A stretch of 64,000 bases of DNA, from assembly GCF_004799665.1 (NCBI RefSeq), contig NZ_CP031310.1:1976887-2040886 (forward strand), given 5' to 3'. Below the pieces are notes generated by a model. It worked only from the letters and a program-made list of their open reading frames with translations. It did no database searches and had not been told where the DNA came from. Shown here one piece after another: positions 34,459 to 44,259 of the stretch. Position 1 is the first letter of the stretch, and the number at the start of each line of letters is the position of its first letter. This stretch comes from Halapricum salinum. Lineage in GTDB: Archaea > Halobacteriota > Halobacteria > Halobacteriales > Haloarculaceae. The translations under genes were made by a program, and so were the position numbers.

Positions 34459-35504
34459 TGACCGACGCCTACGTGGCAGTCGAAGGTGACCGCATCATCG
34501 AGGCCCGCGCTCGTGCACCCGGCGAGACACGCGGCGAACTGGTATTCACGACAGCGTACACCGGCTACGAGGAGAGTCTGACCGACCCCTCCTACGAGGA
34601 GCAGATTCTCACGTTCTCCTACCCGCTGATCGGCAACTACGGCGTCCGAGAGGAGCGTTTCGAGTCCGATCGCGTCCAACCCAACGGCGTCGTCGCCCGC
34701 GAGCTGACCGACGACGTCGCCGAGTGGCTCGAGTCGGAGGGCGTGCCCGCGGTCGACCACCTCGACACCCGGGACATCGTCACCGAGATCCGTGACGAAG
34801 GGGCGATGAAGTGCGGAATCGCGGCCGGCCCGGACGCGACCGAGGAAGCCGCGCTCGAACAGCTCCACCAGTGCAAGCACATGTCCGAGCATCGCGACAT
34901 CGGCGCGCAGGTCAGCGTGGCCGAACACACCGTCTACAACGAGGACGGCGACGGCGTGTCGGTGGCCCTGGTCGACTGCGGTGCCAAGGGCTCGATCATC
35001 GACTCGCTCGTCGAGCGCGACGCCGTCGTCCACGTCCTGCCCTACGACGCCTCCGAGGCGGACGTCGCGGCGGTCGATCCGGATCTCCTCTTTATCTCGA
35101 ACGGCCCCGGCGACCCCGAGAACTTCGAGGCCGCGGGCGAGGTCGTCGACACCTACGTCGGCGAGCTCCCCATCGCAGGCATCTGCCTGGGCCAGCAGGT
35201 CGTCGCCAGCGCGCTCGGCGGCGAGACCGAGAAGATGGAGTTCGGCCACCGCGGGGTCAACCAGCCCGTCCGTGACCTCCGCACCGACCAGGTCGTCATG
35301 ACGACCCAGAACCACGGTTACACCGTCGCCGAACCCGGCGAGAACCTCGAAGTCACGCAGGTCAACGTCAACGACGACACGCCCGAAGGCCTGGAAAACG
35401 ACGATCTGGAGATCATCACGCGCCAGTACCACCCCGAGGCCAATCCGGGCCCGCACGACTCGCTGGGCTTCTTTGACGACGTGCTCGATCTGGCCGAGAA
35501 CTAG
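34458..35504 (+). CDS. carA: Carbamoyl-phosphate synthase small subunit
   Basis: CarA is the glutaminase that supplies ammonia to CarB. The 348-residue protein has the N-terminal CPSase domain (GELVFTTAYTGYEESLTDPSYEEQ, YPLIGNYGV) and a class I glutamine amidotransferase domain. The catalytic Cys is in PIAGICLGQQVV; the oxyanion glycines are in LFISNGPGDPENF; the His and Glu of the triad are in RQYHPEANPGP. All three triad residues are present. It is divergent from the Lrp gene and followed directly by a hairpin. Confidence 0.97.
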   Translation: MTDAYVAVEGDRIIEARARAPGETRGELVFTTAYTGYEESLTDPSYEEQILTFSYPLIGNYGVREERFESDRVQPNGVVARELTDDVAEWLESEGVPAVDHLDTRDIVTEIRDEGAMKCGIAAGPDATEEAALEQLHQCKHMSEHRDIGAQVSVAEHTVYNEDGDGVSVALVDCGAKGSIIDSLVERDAVVHVLPYDASEADVAAVDPDLLFISNGPGDPENFEAAGEVVDTYVGELPIAGICLGQQVVASALGGETEKMEFGHRGVNQPVRDLRTDQVVMTTQNHGYTVAEPGENLEVTQVNVNDDTPEGLENDDLEIITRQYHPEANPGPHDSLGFFDDVLDLAEN

Positions 35505-35533
35505 GGAGACGTTGAGCGAAGCGAAACGTCTCC
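35505..35533 (+). terminator. Hairpin directly after carA
   Basis: GGAGACGTT (35505-35513) and AACGTCTCC (35525-35533) form a perfect 9-bp stem starting at the base after the carA stop. There is no long T-run, so termination is an inference. A close relative (GGAGACGT/ACGTCTCC) lies at 3521-3547. The rest of the gap to 35700 has more GCGAAGCG-containing small inverted repeats and no gene. Confidence 0.55.
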
Positions 35534-35705
35534 GAAAAGAGCGAACGGTGAGCGAAGCGAGCCGTGAGGACTAGGGTGGGGCGCGCGAAGCGCGGCCCAC
35601 CGAGAAATTGAACGGGGAGGGCGAGGCGCGAGCGAAGCGAGCCGTGAGATAGGGAGACGACCAGACACGCTGTATATTCGGCGCTCAGATGGTTGAACCG
35701 ACCGA

Positions 35706-35711
35706 TTTATA
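35706..35711 (+). promoter_or_regulatory. TATA box of the pilin operon
   Basis: TTTATA lies 45-50 bases before ATG 35756. It rules out the longer frame from 35693 and implies a short leader of about 20 nt. Confidence 0.5.
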
Positions 35712-35755
35712 CTACTGAATTCGAGAGTAGTACGTACTCGAACCGAGTGGGGCAC

Positions 35756-36247
35756 ATGCGAGGGTTGATCACTGACAGTACAGCGGGTAGTATCGCGTCC
35801 GGCCGTGGGGGGCTGGACGACCGAGCGGCCAGTCCGATCATCGGCGTCATCTTGATGCTTGCGATCACCGTCATCGTCGCGTCCGTAGTGGCGGTATTCG
35901 TCTTCGGATTCGGCGTCGACGAGCCGGGGCCGTCGGTCACGTTCGAGTACGGCTACGACGAGGACGGCGAGCGCCTGCTCGTCCATCACGTCGGCGGCGA
36001 CACCTTTCAGTCCGATCGGGTGACGTTCAGCTGGGACGACAACGAGGCGACCTGGACGGACATGATCGTCTATCTCAACGTCGAGGTGACAGTCGGCGAC
36101 GGGGGCTGGCTCGGCGATTCGGATCCAGCCGATGGCGAACCGGACAGCTGGGCGATCGAGCCGGACGACACCGTCACGGTCAGCTGGGAGAGCGAAGACG
36201 GCGAGCAGAGTACCGTGCTCGACACCTGGGAGGGACCCGATGCGTAG
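35756..36247 (+). CDS. Type IV pilin-like protein
   Basis: This 163-residue protein has an archaeal class III signal: a charged leader ending GLDDRAA, then SPIIGVILMLAITVIVASVV, the hydrophobic helix that packs in the pilus core. Prepilin peptidase PibD would cut just before the SPIIG part. The rest is acidic beta-rich sequence (VTFEYGYDEDGERLLVHHVG), the usual surface head. Its stop overlaps the start of the next pilin by 8 bp. The partner ATPase and membrane protein genes are not in the window. Confidence 0.88.
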   Translation: MRGLITDSTAGSIASGRGGLDDRAASPIIGVILMLAITVIVASVVAVFVFGFGVDEPGPSVTFEYGYDEDGERLLVHHVGGDTFQSDRVTFSWDDNEATWTDMIVYLNVEVTVGDGGWLGDSDPADGEPDSWAIEPDDTVTVSWESEDGEQSTVLDTWEGPDA

Positions 36248-36722
36248 TCACCACCCCCGGAGCGAGGGCAGCGAGGACCGGGCGATCAGCCCTGTCGTCG
36301 GCACAGTCCTGTTGGTCGGGATCACGGTCGTTCTGGTCGGTGTCGTCGCCGTGACGGTGCTGGGTTTCGGTGATGGTCTCGATCGCTCGACGGCCCAGGT
36401 CAGCTTCGAGTACGAATACGACGATGGTGCCGATACGCTCACCATCACACACCGTGGCGGGGAGACGCTGCCAGCCGACGAAGTCTCCCTCAAGTGGGGC
36501 GGCAAGACGGTCGTCTGGGGGGACGTGACCGGGGCGAGCGATCTCTCCTCCGGGTCGAGTATCGTGCTCGGGCAGGACGGACTCGACGCCGACGGCAACG
36601 GCGTCGCTCCGCCGGCCGACACCGACGATCTGGTCGGGTCGGAGGAGAAGGTGTTCGTCGTCCACCAGCCCCAACCCGAAGAGGCGATGATCCTCGGCCG
36701 CTGGCAGCTGGTCGACGACTGA
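36240..36722 (+). CDS. Type IV pilin-like protein
   Basis: This 160-residue second pilin has leader SEGSEDRAI followed by SPVVGTVLLVGITVVLVGVV and an acidic head beginning AQVSFEYEYDDGADTLTITH. The head resembles that of the first pilin (SFEYEYDDG against TFEYGYDED; THRGGETLPADEVSLKW against VHHVGGDTFQSDRVTFSW), so the two probably arose by duplication. The 8-bp overlap implies coupled translation and roughly equal amounts. It is 41 bp from the amidohydrolase. Confidence 0.88.
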   Translation: MRSHHPRSEGSEDRAISPVVGTVLLVGITVVLVGVVAVTVLGFGDGLDRSTAQVSFEYEYDDGADTLTITHRGGETLPADEVSLKWGGKTVVWGDVTGASDLSSGSSIVLGQDGLDADGNGVAPPADTDDLVGSEEKVFVVHQPQPEEAMILGRWQLVDD

Positions 36723-36763
36723 TCGGCCACAGCTATACAGTCCCGCCACCCCACTGCGCAGGT

Positions 36764-37627
36764 ATGCGACTGGTCGATACCCACGCCCACACCTGGGGAC
36801 CGGACACCCGGGACCTCCCGTGGTACAGCGCCGATCTCCCGCCCGAGTGGTCGGGCCCGTACACGCATACCGATCTGATCGCCGATATGGACGCTGCCGA
36901 CGTCGACGAGGCAGTCCTCCAGCCGACGACGATCTACGGGCGGGGTGAGCGGGCCAACGAGTGCACGATTCGAGCGATCGAGGCCCACCCAGAACGGCTG
37001 TGGGGTGTCGGTGTCGCCGAGTACTTTCAGGCCGAATCTGACCTCCGTCAGGCGGTCCGGCGCGTCACGGGCCACGAGCGAATGCTCGGGATTCGGTTTC
37101 ACGCCGCCTTCGAGTACGGAGAGACGCCAGGCGAGATGGATCGACAGGCCGACTGGATTGCCGACGAGACGCTCGCGCCGCTGTACGACGAACTCGCGAC
37201 CCAGGGCGCGACGGTGTTCGTCCTCGCGAAACCGGAGCAGTACTCGACGCTGGCCACACTCGCGTCCGCGCATCCGGACGTCTCGTTCGTCCTCGAGCAT
37301 ATGGGGTGGCCGGACCAGGGCACGACCGCGACCGACGAGCTGTGGACTGACGTCGAGGCGCTGGCCGAGTACGACAACGTCTACGTCAAGGTGAGTTCGA
37401 TTCCACGGACGTCGGACGACGCCTGGCCATACGAGACTGCTGGCGAGTTCGTCAGAAATCTTCTGTCGTGGTTCGGCCCCGAGCGACTGCTCCTCGGTTC
37501 GGACTATCCCTGGCTGGACGACTGGGCGTCCTACCGGGAGTGCCTCTCGTGGATCGAAGCCGCCGAGTACCTCTCGGCACGGGATCTATCCTGGCTCTCG
37601 TACCGGACGTTCGAGACGCTGCGGTGA
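36764..37627 (+). CDS. Amidohydrolase family protein (TIM-barrel)
   Basis: This 287-residue protein is an amidohydrolase-2 type (ACMSD-like) enzyme. The metal site VDTHAHTWGP is at residues 4-13, with later ligands in GIRFHAAFEYG, FVLEHMGWPDQ and the conserved LLLGSDYPWL aspartate near residue 247. Relatives decarboxylate or hydrolyse small organic acids or lactones. The substrate is unknown. ATG 36764 is chosen because the metal motif follows at once. It is on the same strand as the pilins but has no clear functional link with them. Confidence 0.82.
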   Translation: MRLVDTHAHTWGPDTRDLPWYSADLPPEWSGPYTHTDLIADMDAADVDEAVLQPTTIYGRGERANECTIRAIEAHPERLWGVGVAEYFQAESDLRQAVRRVTGHERMLGIRFHAAFEYGETPGEMDRQADWIADETLAPLYDELATQGATVFVLAKPEQYSTLATLASAHPDVSFVLEHMGWPDQGTTATDELWTDVEALAEYDNVYVKVSSIPRTSDDAWPYETAGEFVRNLLSWFGPERLLLGSDYPWLDDWASYRECLSWIEAAEYLSARDLSWLSYRTFETLR

Positions 37628-38076
37628 TCGGCTTCTGTTCGCGTGCCCGTGAAATATTATATGCGAGGAGTGCGTACTTCGCTGTGTCGCCTGCCGGAGG
37701 CGCGTACGAAGTATTCGGCCACGGAGATTGCGTCCCTGTTCCCGCCCACTGGTGGCGGCAATGACCAGTACCAGCCTCGAATCGCGATCCCGTTTTTTCG
37801 ACTTGGCCTCCCGAAACAGCCGTACTGATTGCGTTTGATTTTCGTGTGTGACACACTACCAATCTGGCGGCGATCTCGGTAATTCAGCCCTACCGTTGCT
37901 CCCCGGTGCGACTAGCTACCACACAGCGTTTCTATCCACTAATTCTGTCATAAACTCTGGTCCGACGGAGAATTCAGATCGAAAATACAGCTCTCTGGTT
38001 GCGGTTTTCCGAAACGCACTGCTGCCGATAGCATTGGTATGGAATCTGTAAATAGACACTATCCGAGGACACAAAG
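37628..38076. other. Intergenic region without a recognised gene
   Basis: These 449 bases become clearly AT-richer than the surroundings after about 37850. Short open frames are present, but none has haloarchaeal amino-acid composition or a family match that I can see. The right part probably serves as upstream region of the S-layer gene. Confidence 0.5.
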
Positions 38077-38083
38077 TATTTAA
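38077..38083 (+). promoter_or_regulatory. TATA box of the S-layer gene
   Basis: TATTTAA lies about 125 bases before the S-layer ATG. Transcription from about 38105 would leave a leader near 100 nt, unlike the leaderless genes elsewhere in the window. Confidence 0.55.
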
Positions 38084-38135
38084 CGACACCGTTAGATTGT
38101 ATCCTCTGTAGCCAGAACTGAGGCTGGTAAACTCA

Positions 38136-38210
38136 ATGACATACATAACGGCAAACGCATCGGCTCCCCGCACTTGCGTGCGCGGTAACGACTCCTATGA
38201 CAATTCATGA
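38136..38210 (+). CDS. Possible leader ORF coupled to the S-layer gene
   Basis: An ATG at 38136 opens a 24-codon frame (MTYITANASAPRTCVRGNDS and four more residues) whose TGA overlaps the S-layer ATG as ATGA. The peptide is not acidic and matches nothing I know. The exact 4-base overlap is the arrangement used for translational coupling. It may also be chance. Confidence 0.35.
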   Translation: MTYITANASAPRTCVRGNDSYDNS

Positions 38211-41200
38211 CAGGAAACAATACGTCTCCTGGTGAGAAACTGCGTGCGGTGTTCCTCGCGGCACTGATGGTAATGTCAGTGTTCGCGGTGAGCGTCGCCT
38301 TTACGGGTTCAGCGGCTGCTGGCAACTCGAGTACTGCCAGCAACCTCGCGGTGAGCCCGAACAGTGGAGCACCAGGTTCTACGGTTACGGTTACAGTTGA
38401 TACAGCTACGACAGGCAAAGACGTCGTCTTCGCGCTCGATTCTGACCAGAACGGCACGATCGAGGCCGACGAGGTCCTCGGTACCATCCAAGACGGTGGC
38501 ACCGACGACCTCGACGACTCCGACAATCAGGTCGAGGGCGAACTGACGATCCCGAGCGGCCTCACCGACGGCACGACGTACGGCATCGTCGCCATCGAAG
38601 AGGACGGGACCTACGGCAGTGGCAGCACTGAAAACGGCCAGGACGACACGAACAAGCCGTTCTCGGTCTCCGGTGCTGACACAGTCGCGACCTTCACCGC
38701 CGACGACGGTGACGGTCCCGAGCTCGACTCGGCCTACACCAAGGACTACGACGACGACGGTCAGGTCGACAACATCGAAGTCTACTTCGACGAGGCTGTC
38801 GACGCCTCGTCCGCGACGGCTGGTGACTTCATGATCACCCTCAACGGTGAGCAGATCGACGTGAACACCGTCAACAACAACGGTGGCGCAAACAACGGCG
38901 TCATCGTCGAGCTCGACACGACCGACAACAGCCTGCCGGACATCGACACGGCCATCACGCCGAACGTCGAGGTCGATCAGGGTTCGATCGACGACCCGGC
39001 CGGCAACTCCGGTCCGGACAGCGACTCTGTCGTGACCGCGGGCGACGGTGCTGCGCCGGTCTACCTGAACGCGTACTCCGAGACGGACGGCAACTTCACC
39101 GGCGCTATCCTCCGGTTCAGTGAGCCGCTCCAGACCGGCGACGGTGACGGCCTGCAGCTCAGCGAAGTCGGCATGAACGCCGATAGCCTCGGTGGTGACG
39201 GTAGCGAATCGATTTCCTCCGTCACTCACTCCTCGACCAACACGGTCGCTGTCGTCGAGTTTGCAGCCGGTAGTGAGCCCGAGGTCGACTCAAACGACAT
39301 CGGTAACGACGAGATCTGGGTCGACACGAACGCGAACCCCCAGGACGCCAACGGCAACAGCATGGCGTACCCGAACTCCGTGTACGTCACTGACGGTCTG
39401 GCTGGCCTCGACGCCGGTCCGAACCCCGGCTTCAACCCGGCCACCTACGACAACCAGTCCGAGCAGGTTGGCGACAACATCCACGTGATCTCGCCGATCG
39501 CGGACGTCGACGGTGCGAACGTCGTCGCCGAGCACCTCTACAACGGTGACACGACCGAGCTCACCGACCTCAACGGTGACGGGACGACCATCGAGGCACC
39601 GATCCCGGCCGCGAAAGACGACGGTGTTGGCGCTGACGAATCCCAGATCGGTTACTGGGTCAACAACGTCAACATCGGTACGTTCGACTACGAGACCGAC
39701 AACTACGTCGTGAAGCTGGACGAGGACTCCCGAGAGGTTCTCCACGGCCAGACCACGACCATCTACGGTAGCATCTACGAGTACTGGACGGGCGACAGCG
39801 GCAACCTCGAAGACGACGTGACTGTCGACTACTCGCTCCAGTACGACGGCGACCTCTCGAGCTTCGACGGCGTCGGTGCGGCCGAGACGCAGATCCTGGC
39901 CGACTCCGACACCGGTAACGGCGAGTTCCAGGTCCGTCGCACGTTCAACGTCGTCGACGACGGTGCGGGCAACTTCTCGCACGACTACCCGACCGACGAC
40001 GCCGAGTACGGTGTCGACTCCCAGCCGAGTTACATCGTCTACGTCCGCGAGGAGTCTGCGAACACGCCGGCCGACAACAACAACAACGGCTGGGCCCAGA
40101 TCGACACGCGACTCAGCGTCGAGGGCGAAACCGAAGTGAACGGCACCATCGTCGATCAGCCATCCTACCGTGACACGGTCGACGTCGTCAACGGGATGGT
40201 CGAAAACTTCGACGGCGGTCTCAGCAACTACGGTCTTCGCGTCATCGACCCCGGTGGCCAGACCCGAAAGACCACCGAGTCCGCACAGGACGGGTCCTTC
40301 GGCTTCACGCTCCAGATGAACGACGCCGGTGACTGGAACCTCGGTACTGACGAGGGCGGCTTCATCGGCTACCAGAACATCACGGTCGGTCCGCAGACCG
40401 CTGACTTCGAGTTCACCACGGACTCCGGTCAGCAGGTCGCGAACTTCCCGACCACTTACAACGTCCAGCTGAACGACTCCCAGAACGGCGACGCGCTCAA
40501 CCTGGGTCAGGCTGGCGACACCGACTACGACGGCTACATCAACGTCACTGGTGAGTTCGACGCGTCCTCCGTCTCCGTTGGGAGCCCCATCATCGCGGTG
40601 GGCCCGACCAACGACGACGGTAACGTGGAGTACTTCCACGTGGAGACCGACGCTAACGGCCAGGCCAGCTTCACGGTCACGCCGATCAGCACCGAGGTCA
40701 ACGCGCACCTCGAGAACGCTGAGGACGAGGGTGCCGACGGTGTCGAGAACAACAACGACGCCGCCGACACGCCCAACTCGCCGGACTACGAGGCCTCGGA
40801 GACGATCACCTCCGCCGGCACCGACCCGGTCAACTTCGTCAAGAAGAACATCTACGACGACAACTCCGGTCTCGACATCCTGCAGGATGATGGACCGTCC
40901 GTCATCGAGGTCCTGCCCCAGCCCGAAACTCGGGGCGACGCCGGACAGTCTATCGAGAGCGGCTACCGCGTCGGCTGGGACGGTAACCAGCAGCTCGACG
41001 AACTGCGTAACTACTACATCCAGTTCAACCTCGTCGACGACGAGAACAACGCTATCGTCCCGCAGTCCGGTCAGGGCAACCTGACTAACTTCACGGTCTC
41101 GGGTCTCGAAGCTAGCGCAACTGTCTCGTCCGACAACGACGGTACCGTCTCGCTGTCCAGCGACAACGGTATCGCTACTGGCGCGACCTACCTCGGTAAC

Positions 41201-44200
41201 GGTCGCTACCAGGTCACGCTGCGACCGCAGGAAGCGGTCAGTGAGGACCCGACGGTCGACATCACGGCCAACGTCGAGGGCGAGTCGCCCGCGACGTGGT
41301 CGATCGACGCGACGGGTCTCAACATCTCCGAGTTCCAGATCGACGGCGAAGTCGTGACGGAAGTCATGGGTCGGACGACCCCGAACCTCACCTCCGTCCT
41401 CACCGCACCGTACGAGGACGGCGTCCCGATCAACAACGGCCGTATCCGACTCGCTCGGACCTACGGCACTACGAGCAACGCGCTCAACGAGACGGACGCT
41501 CGAACGTCGAACGTCAACGACGGCGAGTACGAGTTCTCCAACGTTCAGGTTGGCCCGCGCGGGGTCGACCAGAACAACGACGGTATCGGCGAGACGCTCG
41601 CCGACCTGACGTTCACGGGTTACCAGTACATCGACGCTGACGGCGACCAGGCGCTCGAACGCGACGAGGTCGACCGCGGCGCACTGGAGACCCTGAACAT
41701 CGCTCCGGGTCCGATGAACATCATCTTCGATCCGGAGAACACGAGCGAATACTCCGGCCGCCGAACGAACGACTTCGGTCAGCCGGCGTTCACGATGACC
41801 AAAGGGATGGAATACGAGCAGATCGCGTTCCATCTCGAATACGACAACGGCACCCCGGTCGACCTGACTGAGGGTATGGGTAACACCACCGTTGGCCTCA
41901 ACGAACTCTCCCAGGAAGGGCTGGTCACGCTGACCGGTCCGGACCAGGAGGGTATCCCGGCTGAAGCAGCTGTGCTGTTCGACGAGGACGCCAGCAACGC
42001 CAGCCAGGGCTACTACGTCATCGACGACATCGAGAGCACCTACTGGACGGACTCCGACGCGAGCACCCAGGTCGGCTGGGGCACTGACCTCAACGAGGGC
42101 GGTGTCTTCGCGTTCGACGATCCGAACGAGGCCGACAACCCAGAGCGTGCGATGGACACCTACCGACTGAGCATCGAGACGGCCGACCGTAGCCACGCCT
42201 CGTGGCAGAACGAGTCCACTGGCTACATCGACGTCGCCGAGCCGAAGGTCGAGACGGAGATCCTCGCAGCGTCCGACGCTGACGACTCCGACATCGATCA
42301 CGTGCCCGGTGAAGACGCCTTCCAGACCGTCACCGACGTCGACAACGTCACGGCCGAGATCGACCGCTGGTACCGCGTCAACGCGACGCTCACCGACTAC
42401 TTCGGTACGCCGATCAACGGCTCCGAGTTCTCGGAGACGACCGTTGACGAGGCCTTCAGCTGGTCCGGTGTCGACGGTGACGGCAACGTCTACAACTTCG
42501 ACGCCGACGACGCTGAAGTCGTCTTCCACGACACGCTCGGCAACGACCTCGGTGAGGGTGACGCCGACAGTGGCGCACTCGCGCTGAACAACGAGGACGG
42601 GATGTTCCAGTTCGACGTCAAGCCGACCGACGCTGACGTCGACGCTGCGGACTTCCAGTTCGACATGCAGTACAACGTGTCCATCCAGGACGCGGCTGAC
42701 AACCTCTGGGCCGACGGTACTGGCACGGGTGCACCGAACGCTGTCTTCGAGGACAGCCCGGTCGGTACGCGCCCGCTGGTCGAAGTCTACGACCAGTCCG
42801 GTGCGAAGCTCCCGATCAGCGAGGAGACTGGCAACAAGATCCTCGCCAACGACGTGACCCAGACGATCCGGATCGAGGCGTTCCCGGCCGACGAGAACGA
42901 CCTCGTGCTGCCCGAGCAGACGTTCCGGGTCAACACCACCTCCGATCCGGTCAACGAGAACACCATCAACACGCTCACCGAACTGCAGAACGCGAGCGTG
43001 CTGGTGACGGACAACGAGGACTACCTGAACATCCCGTACGAAGCCGGCCAGGTCGGCTACCTCACGCTGACCCCGACCGGTACGGGTCAGGAAGTCATCA
43101 CGCTCACTGACACGGACTTCAACGCAGTCCAGAACATCTCGGGCGAGACGATCCACTTCGACGTCCTGCGTTCGAACAAGCAGGCCAACCTCGCCCTCAA
43201 CACCGAGTCGGTCACGCCCGGTAGCTCCGTGACGGTCACGGTGACCGAAGCGGCAACCGGCGACGCGATCGGTCGCGCTGGCGTCACGCTGTCGGACACT
43301 AACGGCAACGCGATCTCCGACGTGACGACCAACGCCAGCGGTATGGCGACCATCAGCGTGCCCGAGAGCGCACAGCTCGGTGAGTACAGCCTGGAGACCC
43401 GACCGGCTGGCTACCAGCCGATCGTCCAGAGCTTCCAGGTCCGCTCGCCGGCCCAGCTCGACACGGACCTCGAACTGTTCGCCCAGAGCGGACAGGTCGT
43501 CTCCGGCACGAGCTCGGCTGACGAAGGCACGACCTACACCATCGAAGTCAGCGGCCCCGGCTACCTCGAAGACGCCGAGGCCGAGGTGCAGGCCGACGGC
43601 ACCTTCTCGGCTGAGTTCGACCTGAGCTCGCTGAGCGCTGGCGACGAAGTCACGGCGCGAATCGCTGGCGTCGACTCCGTCAGCTTCACGCTGCAGTCGC
43701 CGCCGACGGCGACGGTCACCATGAACCCGCAGGTTAGCCAGAACGGTGAGATCGTCACCGTGGACGAGGTCTTCCTGCCAGAGGGTGGCTACGTCGTCAT
43801 CCACAACGTGAGTTCCGGCGACGTCATCGGCCACACGGCCTACTTCGAACCCGGAACCTACGAGGACGTTGACGTCCTGCTCGACCAGCGCCTCGCTGGC
43901 GGACAGAACAACGTCCAGGCGATGCCGCACATGGACACCAACGGCGACGAAGTCTACGACTTCCCGGACGCTGACGGCCCGTACACGGCCGACGGTGCCC
44001 CGGTGACCGACAACGCCATCGTGTCCGTGCAGCGACAGCCGACGACGACGACGCCGCCGACGACGACGACGCCGCCGACGACGACGTCGACGGACACGCC
44101 GACGGACACCACGACTGACGACGGCGACACCGGTGACGGGGACGGCCCCGGCTTCGGTATCGCTGTCGCACTGGTCGCGCTCCTCGGCGCTGCCCTGCTG

Positions 44201-44221
44201 GCGGTTCGCCGCAACAACTAA
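38207..44221 (+). CDS. S-layer-type major cell surface glycoprotein
   Basis: The product is a secreted wall glycoprotein of 2004 residues, more than twice the 800-1100 residues usual for haloarchaeal S-layer proteins. The signal peptide KLRAVFLAALMVMSVFAVSV with AAAG cleavage around residue 38 is the halobacterial surface-glycoprotein type. Many N-x-S/T sequons occur. The ectodomain is acidic and beta-rich with Ig-like stretches (for example GSSVTVTVTEAATGDAIGRA). The C-terminus has a TTTTPPTTTT spacer, GPGFG and a last helix ending RRNN, a PGF-CTERM that archaeosortase ArtA would process to a lipid anchor. Confidence 0.9.
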   Translation: MTGNNTSPGEKLRAVFLAALMVMSVFAVSVAFTGSAAAGNSSTASNLAVSPNSGAPGSTVTVTVDTATTGKDVVFALDSDQNGTIEADEVLGTIQDGGTDDLDDSDNQVEGELTIPSGLTDGTTYGIVAIEEDGTYGSGSTENGQDDTNKPFSVSGADTVATFTADDGDGPELDSAYTKDYDDDGQVDNIEVYFDEAVDASSATAGDFMITLNGEQIDVNTVNNNGGANNGVIVELDTTDNSLPDIDTAITPNVEVDQGSIDDPAGNSGPDSDSVVTAGDGAAPVYLNAYSETDGNFTGAILRFSEPLQTGDGDGLQLSEVGMNADSLGGDGSESISSVTHSSTNTVAVVEFAAGSEPEVDSNDIGNDEIWVDTNANPQDANGNSMAYPNSVYVTDGLAGLDAGPNPGFNPATYDNQSEQVGDNIHVISPIADVDGANVVAEHLYNGDTTELTDLNGDGTTIEAPIPAAKDDGVGADESQIGYWVNNVNIGTFDYETDNYVVKLDEDSREVLHGQTTTIYGSIYEYWTGDSGNLEDDVTVDYSLQYDGDLSSFDGVGAAETQILADSDTGNGEFQVRRTFNVVDDGAGNFSHDYPTDDAEYGVDSQPSYIVYVREESANTPADNNNNGWAQIDTRLSVEGETEVNGTIVDQPSYRDTVDVVNGMVENFDGGLSNYGLRVIDPGGQTRKTTESAQDGSFGFTLQMNDAGDWNLGTDEGGFIGYQNITVGPQTADFEFTTDSGQQVANFPTTYNVQLNDSQNGDALNLGQAGDTDYDGYINVTGEFDASSVSVGSPIIAVGPTNDDGNVEYFHVETDANGQASFTVTPISTEVNAHLENAEDEGADGVENNNDAADTPNSPDYEASETITSAGTDPVNFVKKNIYDDNSGLDILQDDGPSVIEVLPQPETRGDAGQSIESGYRVGWDGNQQLDELRNYYIQFNLVDDENNAIVPQSGQGNLTNFTVSGLEASATVSSDNDGTVSLSSDNGIATGATYLGNGRYQVTLRPQEAVSEDPTVDITANVEGESPATWSIDATGLNISEFQIDGEVVTEVMGRTTPNLTSVLTAPYEDGVPINNGRIRLARTYGTTSNALNETDARTSNVNDGEYEFSNVQVGPRGVDQNNDGIGETLADLTFTGYQYIDADGDQALERDEVDRGALETLNIAPGPMNIIFDPENTSEYSGRRTNDFGQPAFTMTKGMEYEQIAFHLEYDNGTPVDLTEGMGNTTVGLNELSQEGLVTLTGPDQEGIPAEAAVLFDEDASNASQGYYVIDDIESTYWTDSDASTQVGWGTDLNEGGVFAFDDPNEADNPERAMDTYRLSIETADRSHASWQNESTGYIDVAEPKVETEILAASDADDSDIDHVPGEDAFQTVTDVDNVTAEIDRWYRVNATLTDYFGTPINGSEFSETTVDEAFSWSGVDGDGNVYNFDADDAEVVFHDTLGNDLGEGDADSGALALNNEDGMFQFDVKPTDADVDAADFQFDMQYNVSIQDAADNLWADGTGTGAPNAVFEDSPVGTRPLVEVYDQSGAKLPISEETGNKILANDVTQTIRIEAFPADENDLVLPEQTFRVNTTSDPVNENTINTLTELQNASVLVTDNEDYLNIPYEAGQVGYLTLTPTGTGQEVITLTDTDFNAVQNISGETIHFDVLRSNKQANLALNTESVTPGSSVTVTVTEAATGDAIGRAGVTLSDTNGNAISDVTTNASGMATISVPESAQLGEYSLETRPAGYQPIVQSFQVRSPAQLDTDLELFAQSGQVVSGTSSADEGTTYTIEVSGPGYLEDAEAEVQADGTFSAEFDLSSLSAGDEVTARIAGVDSVSFTLQSPPTATVTMNPQVSQNGEIVTVDEVFLPEGGYVVIHNVSSGDVIGHTAYFEPGTYEDVDVLLDQRLAGGQNNVQAMPHMDTNGDEVYDFPDADGPYTADGAPVTDNAIVSVQRQPTTTTPPTTTTPPTTTSTDTPTDTTTDDGDTGDGDGPGFGIAVALVALLGAALLAVRRNN

Positions 44222-44259
44222 GTCGGCCTAGCCGACTCCTGACGTTCTTTATTTTTTCA
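44221..44259 (+). terminator. Terminator of the S-layer gene
   Basis: AGTCGGC-CTA-GCCGACT (44221-44237) is a perfect 7-bp hairpin that begins in the stop codon. It is followed by a T-rich tract (TTCTTTATTTTTTC, 44246-44259), the strongest terminator signal in the window. Confidence 0.8.

Noticed and set aside
39290-43930. A 1546-codon open frame on the minus strand opposite the S-layer gene
   Set aside because: High GC at third codon positions of the real gene removes stops from one antisense frame. The translation has no domain, no acidic bias like the other proteins, and the plus-strand gene is clear.
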